DNA from: JACMJL01 sp963791805 | GTDB lineage: Bacteria > Bacillota > Clostridia > Clostridiales > Clostridiaceae | Assembly (NCBI GenBank): GCA_963791805.1 | Contig: CAWBTU010000006.1 | Span: 1,798,001 to 1,862,000, forward strand | Length of the DNA: 64,000 nt | Direction of reading: 5' to 3' | Shown here: piece by piece, positions 17,303 through 26,113 of the stretch | Layout of the letters: the number at the start of each line of letters is the position of its first letter | How positions within the stretch are numbered: the first letter of the stretch is position 1 | The notes under the pieces: generated by a model | The model's database searches: none | Seen by the model: the letters and a program-made list of their open reading frames with translations, nothing else | What the model was told of the DNA's origin: nothing | Program-made: the position numbers and the translations under genes

Positions 17303-18163
17303 TTATATTTGCTTTTTGTCCATTAATTTTTTAATTTTATCCATTTCTTCATCATTAATTCCAGTATATTTTTTAATTTTTTCTATAGGCATCCCATCTT
17401 CATACATATTTCTCGCAGCTTCAAGCTTTCCTTCAAGTTTACCTTGAAGCTTTCCTTCAAGCTTTGCCCCATTAATCATTGAAGTTTCATCCTTCAAAGC
17501 TTTCTCTCTAATCTCATATAATTCTTTAGTATCAACATCTTTATTCAAGTAGTCTAAAACATTAATTGCCTTTTTAATAGCTGGCTCTGCCATGGCGTAT
17601 TCCTCCAATAACTCTTTATTCTCATACTTTAAAAACTGAACCCACATTTGTAGTGGATCTCTTTCTTCCTTTGTAGCTTTAGGAACTTTTAATAATTCAA
17701 CGAAATGTATTTCAAGATCATCATTAAGTATCTTCTCTGAACTGTCTTCTCTTATATGAAATATCTTATGAAAATTATCACCATCAATATAGTTGAAATT
17801 AATTATGTTTATAGTAATAGTTTTCTTTAATTCTTTATAATCATGTCCGATGGCTAACTGTCCACTATACAATTTACTCCAATAATATAAACTTCTCTTA
17901 TCCATATTATATTTATTTGATAATTGTATTTCAATATTAATTAATTCACCAGTTACAGTCTTAGCCTTAACATCAAGGATTGAAGTCTTTTCTTCTAATA
18001 GTTCTCTTCTAAGGAATGGATTCAAAACTTCAATTTTATCAAGTTTATCCTTTTCTTCTAGCTTTAAAATAGAATTAAGTAAGCTTAAAAGAATATCAGT
18101 GTTTTCTTCATTTCCAAAAATTAATTTAAAAATAAAATCCACTTTAGGATCAATTTCCGTCAT
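17303..18163 (-). CDS. Rpn-type PD-(D/E)XK nuclease/transposase, copy 3
   Basis: Third full copy, almost identical to copy 2 along its whole length, including the intact catalytic D and E-x-Q. Its linker is expanded: KLEGKLQGKLEGKLEAARN, compared with KLEGKLEGTLEAARN in copy 2. The expansion corresponds to 12-base tandem repeats (CTTCAAGCTTTC-like) in the DNA near 17415-17465, so the linker length changes by repeat slippage. Start at 18163 chosen by the AGAAGGA site; the earlier ATG at 18181 overlaps a TATAAT box. Confidence 0.87.
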   Translation of the reverse strand: MTEIDPKVDFIFKLIFGNEENTDILLSLLNSILKLEEKDKLDKIEVLNPFLRRELLEEKTSILDVKAKTVTGELINIEIQLSNKYNMDKRSLYYWSKLYSGQLAIGHDYKELKKTITINIINFNYIDGDNFHKIFHIREDSSEKILNDDLEIHFVELLKVPKATKEERDPLQMWVQFLKYENKELLEEYAMAEPAIKKAINVLDYLNKDVDTKELYEIREKALKDETSMINGAKLEGKLQGKLEGKLEAARNMYEDGMPIEKIKKYTGINDEEMDKIKKLMDKKQI

Positions 18164-18281
18164 ACTTATTCCTTCTTTCATTATATCATGAATTAGCCTA
18201 GTAATATTACCTTTATAGTATTGACTAATTTCGGAAATATATGCAAACTTGTATTCTTGTTATTTCCTTTCAAATAAAAAA

Positions 18282-18303
18282 ACTAGAGCAAGTATACTCT
18301 AGT
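18282..18303 (-). terminator. Terminator of the FtsX-type exporter operon
   Basis: ACTAGAG pairs with CTCTAGT over an 8-base loop, then seven T on the minus strand. It is 140 bases past the stop of the ATPase gene at 18446 and belongs to the repeat shared with 14346-14367. Confidence 0.65.
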
Positions 18304-18445
18304 AATTTCAATTTAAAATATATTATCTAATACAACAAAAGGATTCCCTTCATCATATTTTACAAACTATACATTTGAATAACTAATCACAATAAATGGC
18401 TAATTTTTACATGAATGAAAAAATCAGAACCTCGGGGACGGTTAA

Positions 18446-19102
18446 TCAAATAATCTCTCCATCCGTAAGCCTAATTATCCTATCCGCTGCTGATGCTATT
18501 TCTAAATCATGCGTTACCACCACTAGGGTTTGCTTATACTTTTTAGCAGATAATTTCAAAAGTTCCATTACCTCTTTTGAGTTTTTCTTATCAAGATTTC
18601 CTGTAGGTTCGTCTGCAAATATAATTGAAGGCTTGGCTATTAGTGCTCTTGCTATAGCAGCTCTTTGTTGCTGACCTCCTGAAAGTTGTGATGGAAGATG
18701 GTCTCTTCTATTTTTTATACCTAATAAATCTAATAATTCATTCATATAAGCATCGTCTGTTTTTTGGTGATCTAAGAGTACTGGAAGCTGTATATTTTCT
18801 TCTAAAGTCAGTACAGGAATTAAGTTAAAAAACTGAAACACAAAACCTATTTTCCTTCTTCTAAAGGTAGCAAGATTATCTTCCTTTAAAGAATAGATAT
18901 CTTCATTATCTATAATTATATTTCCTTCAGTAGGCTTGTCTAGGCCAGATATAGCATGAAGTAGTGTAGTCTTTCCTGAGCCACTGGAACCAACTATAGA
19001 TACAAATTCTCCTTGATTAATAGTTAAATTAATATTTTTTAAAGCTTCTACCTTTGCTTCACCACTGCCATAGGTTCTATAAAGGTTCTTTATAGTTAAC
19101 AT
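18446..19102 (-). CDS. ABC transporter ATPase, MacB/LolD type
   Basis: A 218-residue ATPase of the MacB/LolD/BceA group, which powers FtsX-type permeases that act on substrates in or across the membrane (antimicrobial peptides, lipoproteins). Walker A GSSGSGKTTLL, Q-loop FVFQFFNLIPVLT, signature LSGGQQQRAAIARAL, Walker B IIFADEPTGNLD and H-loop VVTHDLEIA are all present. Start ATG has AAGGGGGG. It lies 17 bases after the permease gene. With the kinase and regulator at 22013-23964 it forms a four-gene set like peptide-sensing and resistance modules. Confidence 0.92.
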   Translation of the reverse strand: MLTIKNLYRTYGSGEAKVEALKNINLTINQGEFVSIVGSSGSGKTTLLHAISGLDKPTEGNIIIDNEDIYSLKEDNLATFRRRKIGFVFQFFNLIPVLTLEENIQLPVLLDHQKTDDAYMNELLDLLGIKNRRDHLPSQLSGGQQQRAAIARALIAKPSIIFADEPTGNLDKKNSKEVMELLKLSAKKYKQTLVVVTHDLEIASAADRIIRLTDGEII

Positions 19103-19119
19103 TTGAATTCCCCCCTTGT

Positions 19120-21717
19120 CTAATATTCTTTATATTGTAGTTGATTTTCCTTTTTAATCTTTCTTAATGGAAAATATATTGCTACTATTCCTACCACTAC
19201 AAAGAATACTATGCTTATTAAAGTTTCTTTCATAGGATACACATAGGCTATATCATGTCCTCTTCTAAAGAGCTTACTAATCAGTACAGAATTTATCCCC
19301 CCAAGAACAGTTCCATAGAAAATTCCTATAATTGAAAATAACATTCCTTCTAGATAAATTATTTTTCGTACACTTTTTTTAGAGGCCCCAACAACACTTA
19401 AAAGGGCTAAATCCTTACTTCTTAAGATTACATTAGTGTTTACTATATTAAATACATTTGCCATACTTATAATGGTTATAAAAGCTATAACACTAAAGTA
19501 AAAAAGTTTGCCGAATTTTATATATTTGCCATATTGCTCATCAAAACATCCATTACAGTCATACTTTCCTTCATCATAAAACATACCCCACTTACTCCAT
19601 ATTTCAGTTCCAATATCCACCCGTTGCTTACTACTTATATTATCCTTGTAGATTACACTAAAGCCTTTCACCATTGCAGGCTGTAATCTACTAAGCTCAA
19701 GCTTTTTACTAATAATATCTTCATTATCCTTAGGTATATTTGCACATTTTTTTTCAATTAAGTCATTATAAAGCTTAGTAGGCATGTATATTATTGGAGT
19801 CATCTCTCTTGGGCTTTCCTTATCAAATAAAACACCCCTAACTATACCTAAAACTTTTACTTTCATAGTTCCTTTAGCTGTATTGCCATTTTTTTTAAAT
19901 TTATTAGTGTAGGTTAAATTTGAGGTATCAATTAATATTTCATCTCCTACCTTTAACTTTGCAATATTCTTCTTTATATATTTTCCATTTTCCGAACTTT
20001 CCATATCTTGCTGAAAATTTATCTGAGTAATATAAACACCCTTTTCCTTTTTCATTTTTTCCTTATTGCTGAATTTATTTAAAAGATAAGGCGAAAGCTG
20101 ATTAATAGTACTTAAATCAATTGGTACTATTTCAGATTTAACAGTGGTATATTTATTCCCCTTAATACTGATTGGATCACCCTTCACCACTACTTTCTTT
20201 TCATGCATAAAGGTATAAGAATTTATACCCTGATATATACTATATACATTTTTTACACCATCAATTTTTTTAGCTTTCTCTATAAGTAATTTTATTTGTT
20301 TATCTTTGCTACTTATGGTTTCCTTGGTGGAGTTCCCATTATATTTGTTAATGATGTAATGATTATGCCTGCCTATCATCATATCGTATTTAGTAGTTTC
20401 ATAAGGCAGCTGTTCTATGTTGCAAACTAAACTGCTAAAGGTAATAAACAGCGTTATTGATAATGCAATTGAAACCACTGTAGTTCTAAATCTTCCCTTG
20501 TTGGTCCTTATATTTCTATTTGCGATAATTACCTCAATACTGAAAAACTTACTAAATAGCTTTCTTTTTTTCGTATTTAATTTTTTCACTTCACAGCTTC
20601 GATTAGTAAAGCAATCTAAAGGTGATATTTTCTTTACTTTTTTCAAAATAGATAGTGCTGATAAATATATTGTAATAGCTATCATTACAGTTGTTCCTAA
20701 AATACTATAAAGAGATATGTAGGTTTTTACAGTAATAGTTTTACTTAAAATTAGGCTATTAAAAGCTCTAAATAACACTGTACCTGATGCCATTCCAAGA
20801 AGTAGTCCTATTGGAAGAGCTATTGCACCTATTATAAAGGCTTCTTTTAGAACAATATTTTTAATTTGCTTGTTAGTTCCACCTATAGCCTTTATTAGCC
20901 CATATTCCTTCATTCTTTCCATAGTAGCTATATTAAATGAATTATATATAAATACCAAGGTTGCGATTATTACAATAATGGCCACCATGAAAAAAATAGC
21001 ATAATCCATAAGGGCACTTTTACTCTTACCTTCACCCATTGCAGTTAACAGTGGTTCATTTTTAACAACTTTATTAGAATCTATACTAAAATCCTTAGCT
21101 AAACTATTAATTTTAGTATTTAAGTTTCCTACTTCTTTTAATTTAATATACACATCTACTTCGTTATCTACTATAGTATTGCTAACAGTGTATACATCAA
21201 ATATCTTGGAAAAAGGTTCATTGATAGATTGCGAAAAGCCTACTATAGTATAATCTATCTTTCTAGAACCATTTAAGTTAGCAGTTATTTTATCGCCAAT
21301 CTTTTTTCCTTCTACCCCTTTAAAGTCTAAACTTAAGATTATTTCATTTGCTTCCTTAGGTAGTCTCCCCTCTTTCAAATTTACCCCTACTGTACTAAAC
21401 CCATCTTTATCTAATTCATTAACAACTAATGTCTTCCCCCCTAATTCAGCTACGCCAACCTTTTGACGAAAGGTAGCCTGCTCTACTGCTGAATGTACCT
21501 TTAAGGCCTGAAACTTTTCCTTTTGCAGAAGCTTAAATTTAACGTGATAATCTCCATCTTCCCTTATCATATTAATAATATTTTGCTGAGAAGAATAAAT
21601 CATGTGACCTGTGCCGCTTATAAACATAGTAGCTACTATTATTGCAATTATATTAACTATGCTTCTCCTCTTATTCTTCCTAAAATACTTATTAGATATT
21701 TTTGTGTAACTATTCAT
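19120..21717 (-). CDS. FtsX-like ABC transporter permease
   Basis: An 865-residue permease with two FtsX domains (about 235-355 and 745-860). The N-terminal helix (18-36) is followed by an external MacB-PCD-like region (about 40-235). A second large external region (about 430-740) sits between the helix of the second half and its FtsX domain. This duplicated layout differs from the 10-helix BceB proteins, which have one external domain, so I do not call it BceB. It is co-transcribed with the ATPase downstream. It may export or remove peptides or lipoproteins from the membrane; substrate unknown. Confidence 0.9.
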   Translation of the reverse strand: MNSYTKISNKYFRKNKRRSIVNIIAIIVATMFISGTGHMIYSSQQNIINMIREDGDYHVKFKLLQKEKFQALKVHSAVEQATFRQKVGVAELGGKTLVVNELDKDGFSTVGVNLKEGRLPKEANEIILSLDFKGVEGKKIGDKITANLNGSRKIDYTIVGFSQSINEPFSKIFDVYTVSNTIVDNEVDVYIKLKEVGNLNTKINSLAKDFSIDSNKVVKNEPLLTAMGEGKSKSALMDYAIFFMVAIIVIIATLVFIYNSFNIATMERMKEYGLIKAIGGTNKQIKNIVLKEAFIIGAIALPIGLLLGMASGTVLFRAFNSLILSKTITVKTYISLYSILGTTVMIAITIYLSALSILKKVKKISPLDCFTNRSCEVKKLNTKKRKLFSKFFSIEVIIANRNIRTNKGRFRTTVVSIALSITLFITFSSLVCNIEQLPYETTKYDMMIGRHNHYIINKYNGNSTKETISSKDKQIKLLIEKAKKIDGVKNVYSIYQGINSYTFMHEKKVVVKGDPISIKGNKYTTVKSEIVPIDLSTINQLSPYLLNKFSNKEKMKKEKGVYITQINFQQDMESSENGKYIKKNIAKLKVGDEILIDTSNLTYTNKFKKNGNTAKGTMKVKVLGIVRGVLFDKESPREMTPIIYMPTKLYNDLIEKKCANIPKDNEDIISKKLELSRLQPAMVKGFSVIYKDNISSKQRVDIGTEIWSKWGMFYDEGKYDCNGCFDEQYGKYIKFGKLFYFSVIAFITIISMANVFNIVNTNVILRSKDLALLSVVGASKKSVRKIIYLEGMLFSIIGIFYGTVLGGINSVLISKLFRRGHDIAYVYPMKETLISIVFFVVVGIVAIYFPLRKIKKENQLQYKEY

Positions 21718-21783
21718 ATGATTTTACTTCCCCCTGTCCCAAGCATTTTAATATATAGATGTACTACCTAAAACTTTACTAAG

Positions 21784-21820
21784 TCCCATGAAGACCTGAG
21801 GGTATCGAGTTTTCATGGGA
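21784..21820. terminator. Hairpin between kinase and exporter genes
   Basis: TCCCATGAA (21784-21792) pairs with TTCATGGGA (21812-21820), 9 bp, loop 19. No T-run on either strand. It lies in the 295-base gap between the kinase (ends 22013) and the permease start (21717), so it may be part of an attenuator or a processing site. Confidence 0.4.
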
Positions 21821-21852
21821 TAGTAAATAAACCTTATAAGTAGTAAATCTAT

Positions 21853-21893
21853 AGTCAAACAAGCTGAAAAAAATCACTTCAGCATGTCTGACT
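21853..21893. repeat. Dispersed hairpin repeat, copy A
   Basis: AGTCAAACAAGCTGAA folds back on TTCAGCATGTCTGACT around a short A-rich loop. A very similar hairpin occurs at 54259-54298, downstream of the DUF2325 start. Both are followed by a CTTTG and a TTGCTTCTCTATA segment within 60 bases. It has no coding content. Confidence 0.6.
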
Positions 21894-22012
21894 CTTTGTG
21901 AGAAGAAAGTTCTTTTAATAAATATTTTAAGTGTTGAACTTGCTTCTCTATATACTTATAAGTACACTTCTAAGGATACTTCTAAATTCTTACTACAAGA
22001 TAAATACCTTCC

Positions 22013-23263
22013 TTACATATTTGTAAGAAAGGTAACTGTAAATTTACTACCTTGTCCTTTTTCGCTTTCTACATGCACAAAGCCCCCTTGGCCTTCTACT
22101 ATACTTTTAGAAAGAGCTAGACCTATTCCTATAGAATCCGTCTTTTTCATACCGCTACCTTTTCCTTTGTAAAACCTTTCAAAAATATGTGGTAAGTCTT
22201 CTCTATCAATACCTTCACCATTATCACTTATAGAAATCTTATGGTATACAGAATTACTTTCATAGCAAATAAAAATCTCACCCTCAGCTTTTGTATGTTC
22301 AATAGAGTTTTTAACTAAATTTGTTAAGGCTTCACTTGTCCATCCTTTATCATGAGGATAGGAGCCCTCTCCTACCATTAAACTCAGCTTTATATTTTTT
22401 TCTTCTATACTTATTAATAACGGCTCCAAAGCCTTTTTTATAGTTTCCTTAAGGCTACTGCTTGTTTTATTATATTCTACTGCACCGCCTTCAATCTTGG
22501 CTAACTTTAATAGCTTTTTTATAAGCCACTCCATACGGTATAAGGAGCTTCTCATATTGCTGCCTATTTTTTCTACCTCAGCTTTATCCATGGAAGGGTT
22601 ATCAATCAAAGCTTCATTAAATAAACTCATAGAAGTTATTGGTGTTTTAAGCTGATGAGATATATTGGCTAAAGTATCCTTTAAAAAAGTCTTTTCTTTT
22701 TTTAGCTCCATCAAAGCATTTTCTAGCCTTTCTGCCATTTGATTAAAATTATGGGCAAGTACATTAAATATTCCTTCCCCTACATATGAAAATCTTAAAG
22801 AAAAGTCCCCTTCAACTACTTTTTTTATACCCTCATTTAGCCTTTTAACATAGACAAAAACTTTCTTGTAAAAGAATACTATAATTGAATATAAAATTAG
22901 CATAGCTATGATTAATACAATATTAATATGTAGTCTAAGGCTTTCATAGGATTCATTAACCTTAGGAATTAATTTAATATCCATATCTTGTTTATAACCA
23001 TAAGAAGCTAAAATTTTCTTTCCTTTTTCATAATCCTCATTTTTCGCTCCTTGAGTTAAAACTGCAACCATTTTCTCTTCCTTATAAGCTTGATTATTTG
23101 AAAGTGCTCCTATCAAAGCACAGTTTTCATTTACATAGTTTTTCTTAACTTTTTCAAAACTAAAATTTATAACAATATTTACTGTAATTATTAAACCTAT
23201 TACCATTAGAATCCACACTAATGTAAATTGCTTTAAAAACTTTTCTCTAAATATACCCTTCAT
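22013..23263 (-). CDS. Sensor histidine kinase
   Basis: A 416-residue kinase: transmembrane helix at about 12-34, external loop of about 75 residues, second helix at about 110-130, HAMP to about 185, phospho-acceptor motif NISHQLKTPITS near 200, N box LTNLVKNSIEHTK, G1 SDNGEGIDRED and G2 SIGIGLALSKS. Start ATG 3' of GAGGAGT. Eight bases separate it from the response regulator gene. The pair sits just upstream of the FtsX-type exporter, so the exporter is the likely target. Confidence 0.92.
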   Translation of the reverse strand: MKGIFREKFLKQFTLVWILMVIGLIITVNIVINFSFEKVKKNYVNENCALIGALSNNQAYKEEKMVAVLTQGAKNEDYEKGKKILASYGYKQDMDIKLIPKVNESYESLRLHINIVLIIAMLILYSIIVFFYKKVFVYVKRLNEGIKKVVEGDFSLRFSYVGEGIFNVLAHNFNQMAERLENALMELKKEKTFLKDTLANISHQLKTPITSMSLFNEALIDNPSMDKAEVEKIGSNMRSSLYRMEWLIKKLLKLAKIEGGAVEYNKTSSSLKETIKKALEPLLISIEEKNIKLSLMVGEGSYPHDKGWTSEALTNLVKNSIEHTKAEGEIFICYESNSVYHKISISDNGEGIDREDLPHIFERFYKGKGSGMKKTDSIGIGLALSKSIVEGQGGFVHVESEKGQGSKFTVTFLTNM

Positions 23264-23271
23264 GCTACATC

Positions 23272-23964
23272 TTACTCCTCTGAAACATTTTTATCCCACT
23301 TATATCCTAGACCTCTTAAATTTACTAAATAGCTTGGCTTTGATGGTTCATCTTCAAGCTTTTCTCTAAGCCTTCTCACATAAACAGCTGGTGTATTTTC
23401 ATCTACAAAATCTCCTTCAATATCCCATAACCTATGAAGAATCTCCTCCTTAGAAATCACCTTACTTGGATAATTCATAAAGTATAAAAGCAATTTATAT
23501 TCAACAGAGGTTAAAACAATTTCTTTTTTATTTTTATAAACCTTTGCACCTAAACTATCTACCTCTATATCCCCAGAAACAAATCTTGTTTTTGAGAAGT
23601 TGCTTGTCCTTCTAAGCACTGCTTTAATTCTTGATAAAAGCTCTTTTAATCGAAAGGGTTTTGTAATATAGTCGTCTCCTCCAAGATCAAAGCCTAAAAC
23701 TACATTTACTTCCTCATCTAGTGCTGTTAAAAATATTATTGGAACCTTGCTTTTTTCTCTAACATACTTACAAAATTCATAACCACTACCATCTGGTAGT
23801 CCAATATCTAAAAGAATAAGCTTAAACTCGTCACTAAATAACTGCTTTGCTTTAGACATATCTGAAGCGCTAATTACTTCAAAGCCCTCATTTTTCAAAT
23901 TATATTCAACGCCTAAGGCAACTGCTTCATCATCTTCCACTAGTAATATTTTAATATTATCCAT
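23272..23964 (-). CDS. OmpR-family response regulator
   Basis: A 230-residue regulator with receiver domain (EDDEAVALG, phospho-acceptor D in ILLDIGLPDGSG, T in FLTALDEE, K in ITKPFRLKEL) and a C-terminal winged helix ending in LRGLGYKWD. It precedes its kinase in one transcript. Start ATG has TTAGGAG. Its likely targets are the exporter genes at 18446-21717. Confidence 0.93.
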   Translation of the reverse strand: MDNIKILLVEDDEAVALGVEYNLKNEGFEVISASDMSKAKQLFSDEFKLILLDIGLPDGSGYEFCKYVREKSKVPIIFLTALDEEVNVVLGFDLGGDDYITKPFRLKELLSRIKAVLRRTSNFSKTRFVSGDIEVDSLGAKVYKNKKEIVLTSVEYKLLLYFMNYPSKVISKEEILHRLWDIEGDFVDENTPAVYVRRLREKLEDEPSKPSYLVNLRGLGYKWDKNVSEE

Positions 23965-24043
23965 AATTTTCTCCTAACTATTACATAAAATAGCATATAG
24001 TTTAATCTTAATACATCATTACACAAATTTCCACTGGTGTAAA

Positions 24044-24290
24044 TTATATATGCAGATATGAAAGACTATGGGCCATGCCTTCAAGTACCTCAGAAGTCAA
24101 ACTGATTTCTTCAAATGCAGCGGTTTGTTCCTAAATATTTGAACTAATAGTTTTAGAAGCTATACAAAGAACTTTATCTCCTCCTTTTTCAAAGAAATTA
24201 GCGATGACAAGCAGTTAAAGCACATTGATTAGCAAACAATGTAAATGCTTTCAGACTTATTTTAATTTCTGTACTATTTAACGTAACAAA
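24044..24290 (-). pseudogene. Decayed chemoreceptor signalling domain
   Basis: On the minus strand the frames read FANQCALTACHR, then after a frame change VIANFFEKGGDKVLCIASK and on to TISSNI, an in-frame TAG, then EQTAAFEEISLTSEVLEGMA and a stop at 24044. EQTAAFEEIS is the signature of methyl-accepting chemotaxis protein methylation helices. At least one frameshift and one internal stop are present, and the N-terminal part is gone. It lies upstream of the response regulator gene in the long gap 23965-24757. No other gene is seen in that gap. Confidence 0.6.
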
Positions 24291-24757
24291 TCTGAACAAG
24301 TAATTATAACTGAAATTTTTCCATATAATATAAAAACTTTCCATGCCTAGTTTTACTATTAACTAAACACAAAAATCCTCTAATAGAAATTGAATCTGAT
24401 TTTTAGAATAATATAATTTTAAGGTTTAAATAACTATAATATGTACAATTACAAAAACATATTTCTATAATCAAAGGATTAAACTTTAATAATTTTTGTT
24501 AAGAATATATATAATCATCATTGTTTATAAAATAGTTATAATATGGTAACTTAAATTTAACATATTTGTGTTAAATTTAGTACATAAGCTTAATCAAAAT
24601 AGTATTGGAGGTTATAAATTGTAATAGAAATATTGATTACTAGCTTATATATATAAACAGAAAAATTATTTACATTTGTATTATTAATACTTCAAAGGTA
24701 ATGCGAATAAGGTACAAAAACAATTTTACTGTTTTATGTACTAGGAGGAATTAAATT

Positions 24758-24919
24758 ATGAATGATAAAACAAAATATAGTCATACTAAATTAATATATG
24801 GAGGTCAATGTATAATTGACGAGAATAACTTTTATGTATTAAAACGCTATCTTGATAAGTGTAAAGAGAAATACAGCTATGAAGTTATTGAACGTAAATA
24901 TAAAGTTACTTTAGAATAA
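24758..24919 (+). CDS. 53-residue hypothetical protein
   Basis: A short gene with a very good ribosome site (AGGAGGAATTAAATT before ATG) and a strong hairpin right after its stop. The product starts MNDKTKYSHTKLIYGGQC and is charged, soluble and rich in Tyr, Lys and Glu, with two cysteines. I do not recognise it. The region upstream is AT-rich with TATAAT near 24536, so the transcript may have a leader of over 200 bases. Confidence 0.6.
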   Translation: MNDKTKYSHTKLIYGGQCIIDENNFYVLKRYLDKCKEKYSYEVIERKYKVTLE

Positions 24920-24921
24920 AA

Positions 24922-24965
24922 AAGAGTCAAGCAAACTAAGAAATACTTTAGTTTGCTTGACTCTT
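24922..24965. terminator. Hairpin after the 53-residue gene
   Basis: An 18-bp perfect stem (AAGAGTCAAGCAAACTAA and its complement), starting three bases after the stop codon at 24919. The clearest T-run is on the minus side, but a stem of this strength should stop rightward transcription too. Confidence 0.75.
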
Positions 24966-25050
24966 CTCATGTGAAAATGGATAAGAAGTTAGATGACTTC
25001 TTAAGTGATATAAAAGCTTATTTGAATTATATATGCTGCTAAACATCAAT

Positions 25051-25131
25051 AACTATTTAGATATTTTTCTAAATAGTTATTGACGATTAATTAATTTAGT
25101 GTTATATTCTATTTAGAAATATTTCTAAATA
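25051..25131 (+). promoter_or_regulatory. sdpRI promoter between two operators
   Basis: The promoter TTGACG (25080-25085), 17-base spacer, TATATT (25103-25108) is framed by two palindromes. One is a perfect 20-base palindrome ATTTAGAAATATTTCTAAAT at 25111-25130, covering the start site; the other is AACTATTTAGA with TCTAAATAGTT at 25051-25078, upstream of the -35. Shared half-site ATTTAGA fits autorepression by the ArsR-type regulator that follows. Confidence 0.75.
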
Positions 25132-25151
25132 ACTTTTGAGAGGTGATATAT

Positions 25152-25430
25152 ATGGGTACTCATGAAACATTTAAAGCTCTTTCTGATCCAGTAAGACGAG
25201 ATATTTTAATTATGCTTAAGGATGGCAGGTTGTCTGCGGGAGATATAAGTTCAAAATTCAACATTGTTGGAGCTACAATTTCTTATCACCTAGCCATATT
25301 AAAGAAAGCTGATCTTGTATTTGAATCAAAACATAAAAATTTTATTTATTATGAACTGAATACTTCAGTTTTTGAAGAGATTATGCTTTGGTTTTCACAA
25401 TTTAAAGGAGTGGATAATATTGAAAAGTAA
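25152..25430 (+). CDS. sdpR: ArsR-family autorepressor, SdpR-like
   Basis: A 92-residue winged-helix repressor: MGTHETFKALSDPVRRDILI is the typical ArsR start, with recognition helix IVGATISYHLAILKKADLV. No metal-binding cysteine pair is present, as in SdpR, which represses its own operon and is relieved by membrane-bound SdpI. Start ATG 25152 follows GAGAGGTG by six bases; a GTG at 25143 lies inside that site. It overlaps sdpI by 11 bases. Two palindromes around the promoter are the expected operators. Confidence 0.87.
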   Translation: MGTHETFKALSDPVRRDILIMLKDGRLSAGDISSKFNIVGATISYHLAILKKADLVFESKHKNFIYYELNTSVFEEIMLWFSQFKGVDNIEK

Positions 25431-26094
25431 AATATCTTATAAAACATTACTAAATCTTATATTAACTTTATTTCCATTATTAATAGTCATTGTCTTATTT
25501 CCAAATTTACCAAAAAAAGTACCCGTACATTACAATTTCTCAGGAGAAATTGACAGATGGGGTTCTAGATATGAATGCTTTACATTGCCAATAATAACAA
25601 TTATATTTGCTTTGATTCTACAATTATTGAAATTCACTAAAAACAAAGTTGCTAATGCTAAGCCTTACTATGCAATGAGTTTAGCTCTCTTATTTATCTT
25701 CAATGTATTTAACTTTATTTTTTTATATGATTGTTTTTATCCAAAAGGCTTTGGTACAGCTAATCTTACTAGTGCCGCACTTTCTTTCCTGTTTATAGTC
25801 CTCGGAAACTTTTTACCTAAATTAAAACAAAATAATTTAATTGGAATAAGGCTTTCTTGGACACTTAATAATGAAACGGTTTGGTATAAAACTCATAGAC
25901 TTGGAGGCATTGTTTGGGTTATAGGTGGTAGTATTATGTTACCCTCATGCTTATTTGTTTCTAATGTTTATAGTACAATAATATTGCTTGCTGGATTAGC
26001 TATAATATCTATTATTCCCTCAGTTTATTCATATGTTATATACAAAAAATTGTGTAACAATCCTAATGACAGCAACACTCATAAATCAGTGTAA
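25420..26094 (+). CDS. sdpI: SdpI-family immunity/signal membrane protein
   Basis: A 224-residue membrane protein with DUF1648 (VPVHYNFSGEIDRWGSR) and the SdpI domain (LIGIRLSWTLNNETVWYKTH and following helices), about six transmembrane segments. In Bacillus SdpI protects against the SdpC killing factor and sequesters SdpR. Start TTG 25420-25422 has AAAGGAG nine bases upstream and overlaps the end of sdpR; the overlap indicates coupled translation. No SdpABC toxin genes are near, so this may be immunity against a foreign toxin or an envelope-stress sensor. Confidence 0.87.
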   Translation: MKSKISYKTLLNLILTLFPLLIVIVLFPNLPKKVPVHYNFSGEIDRWGSRYECFTLPIITIIFALILQLLKFTKNKVANAKPYYAMSLALLFIFNVFNFIFLYDCFYPKGFGTANLTSAALSFLFIVLGNFLPKLKQNNLIGIRLSWTLNNETVWYKTHRLGGIVWVIGGSIMLPSCLFVSNVYSTIILLAGLAIISIIPSVYSYVIYKKLCNNPNDSNTHKSV

Positions 26095-26113
26095 ATTAAC
26101 GTAATCCTTATTC

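Noticed and set aside
18446..23964. Calling the exporter and two-component set BceABRS
   Set aside because: The permease has two FtsX domains with two external regions, and the kinase has a clear external loop of about 75 residues; both differ from the Bce type.
24970..25045. Short peptide frame ending in two cysteines downstream of the 53-residue gene
   Set aside because: About 21 codons, no ribosome site, no nearby modifying enzyme; probably chance.
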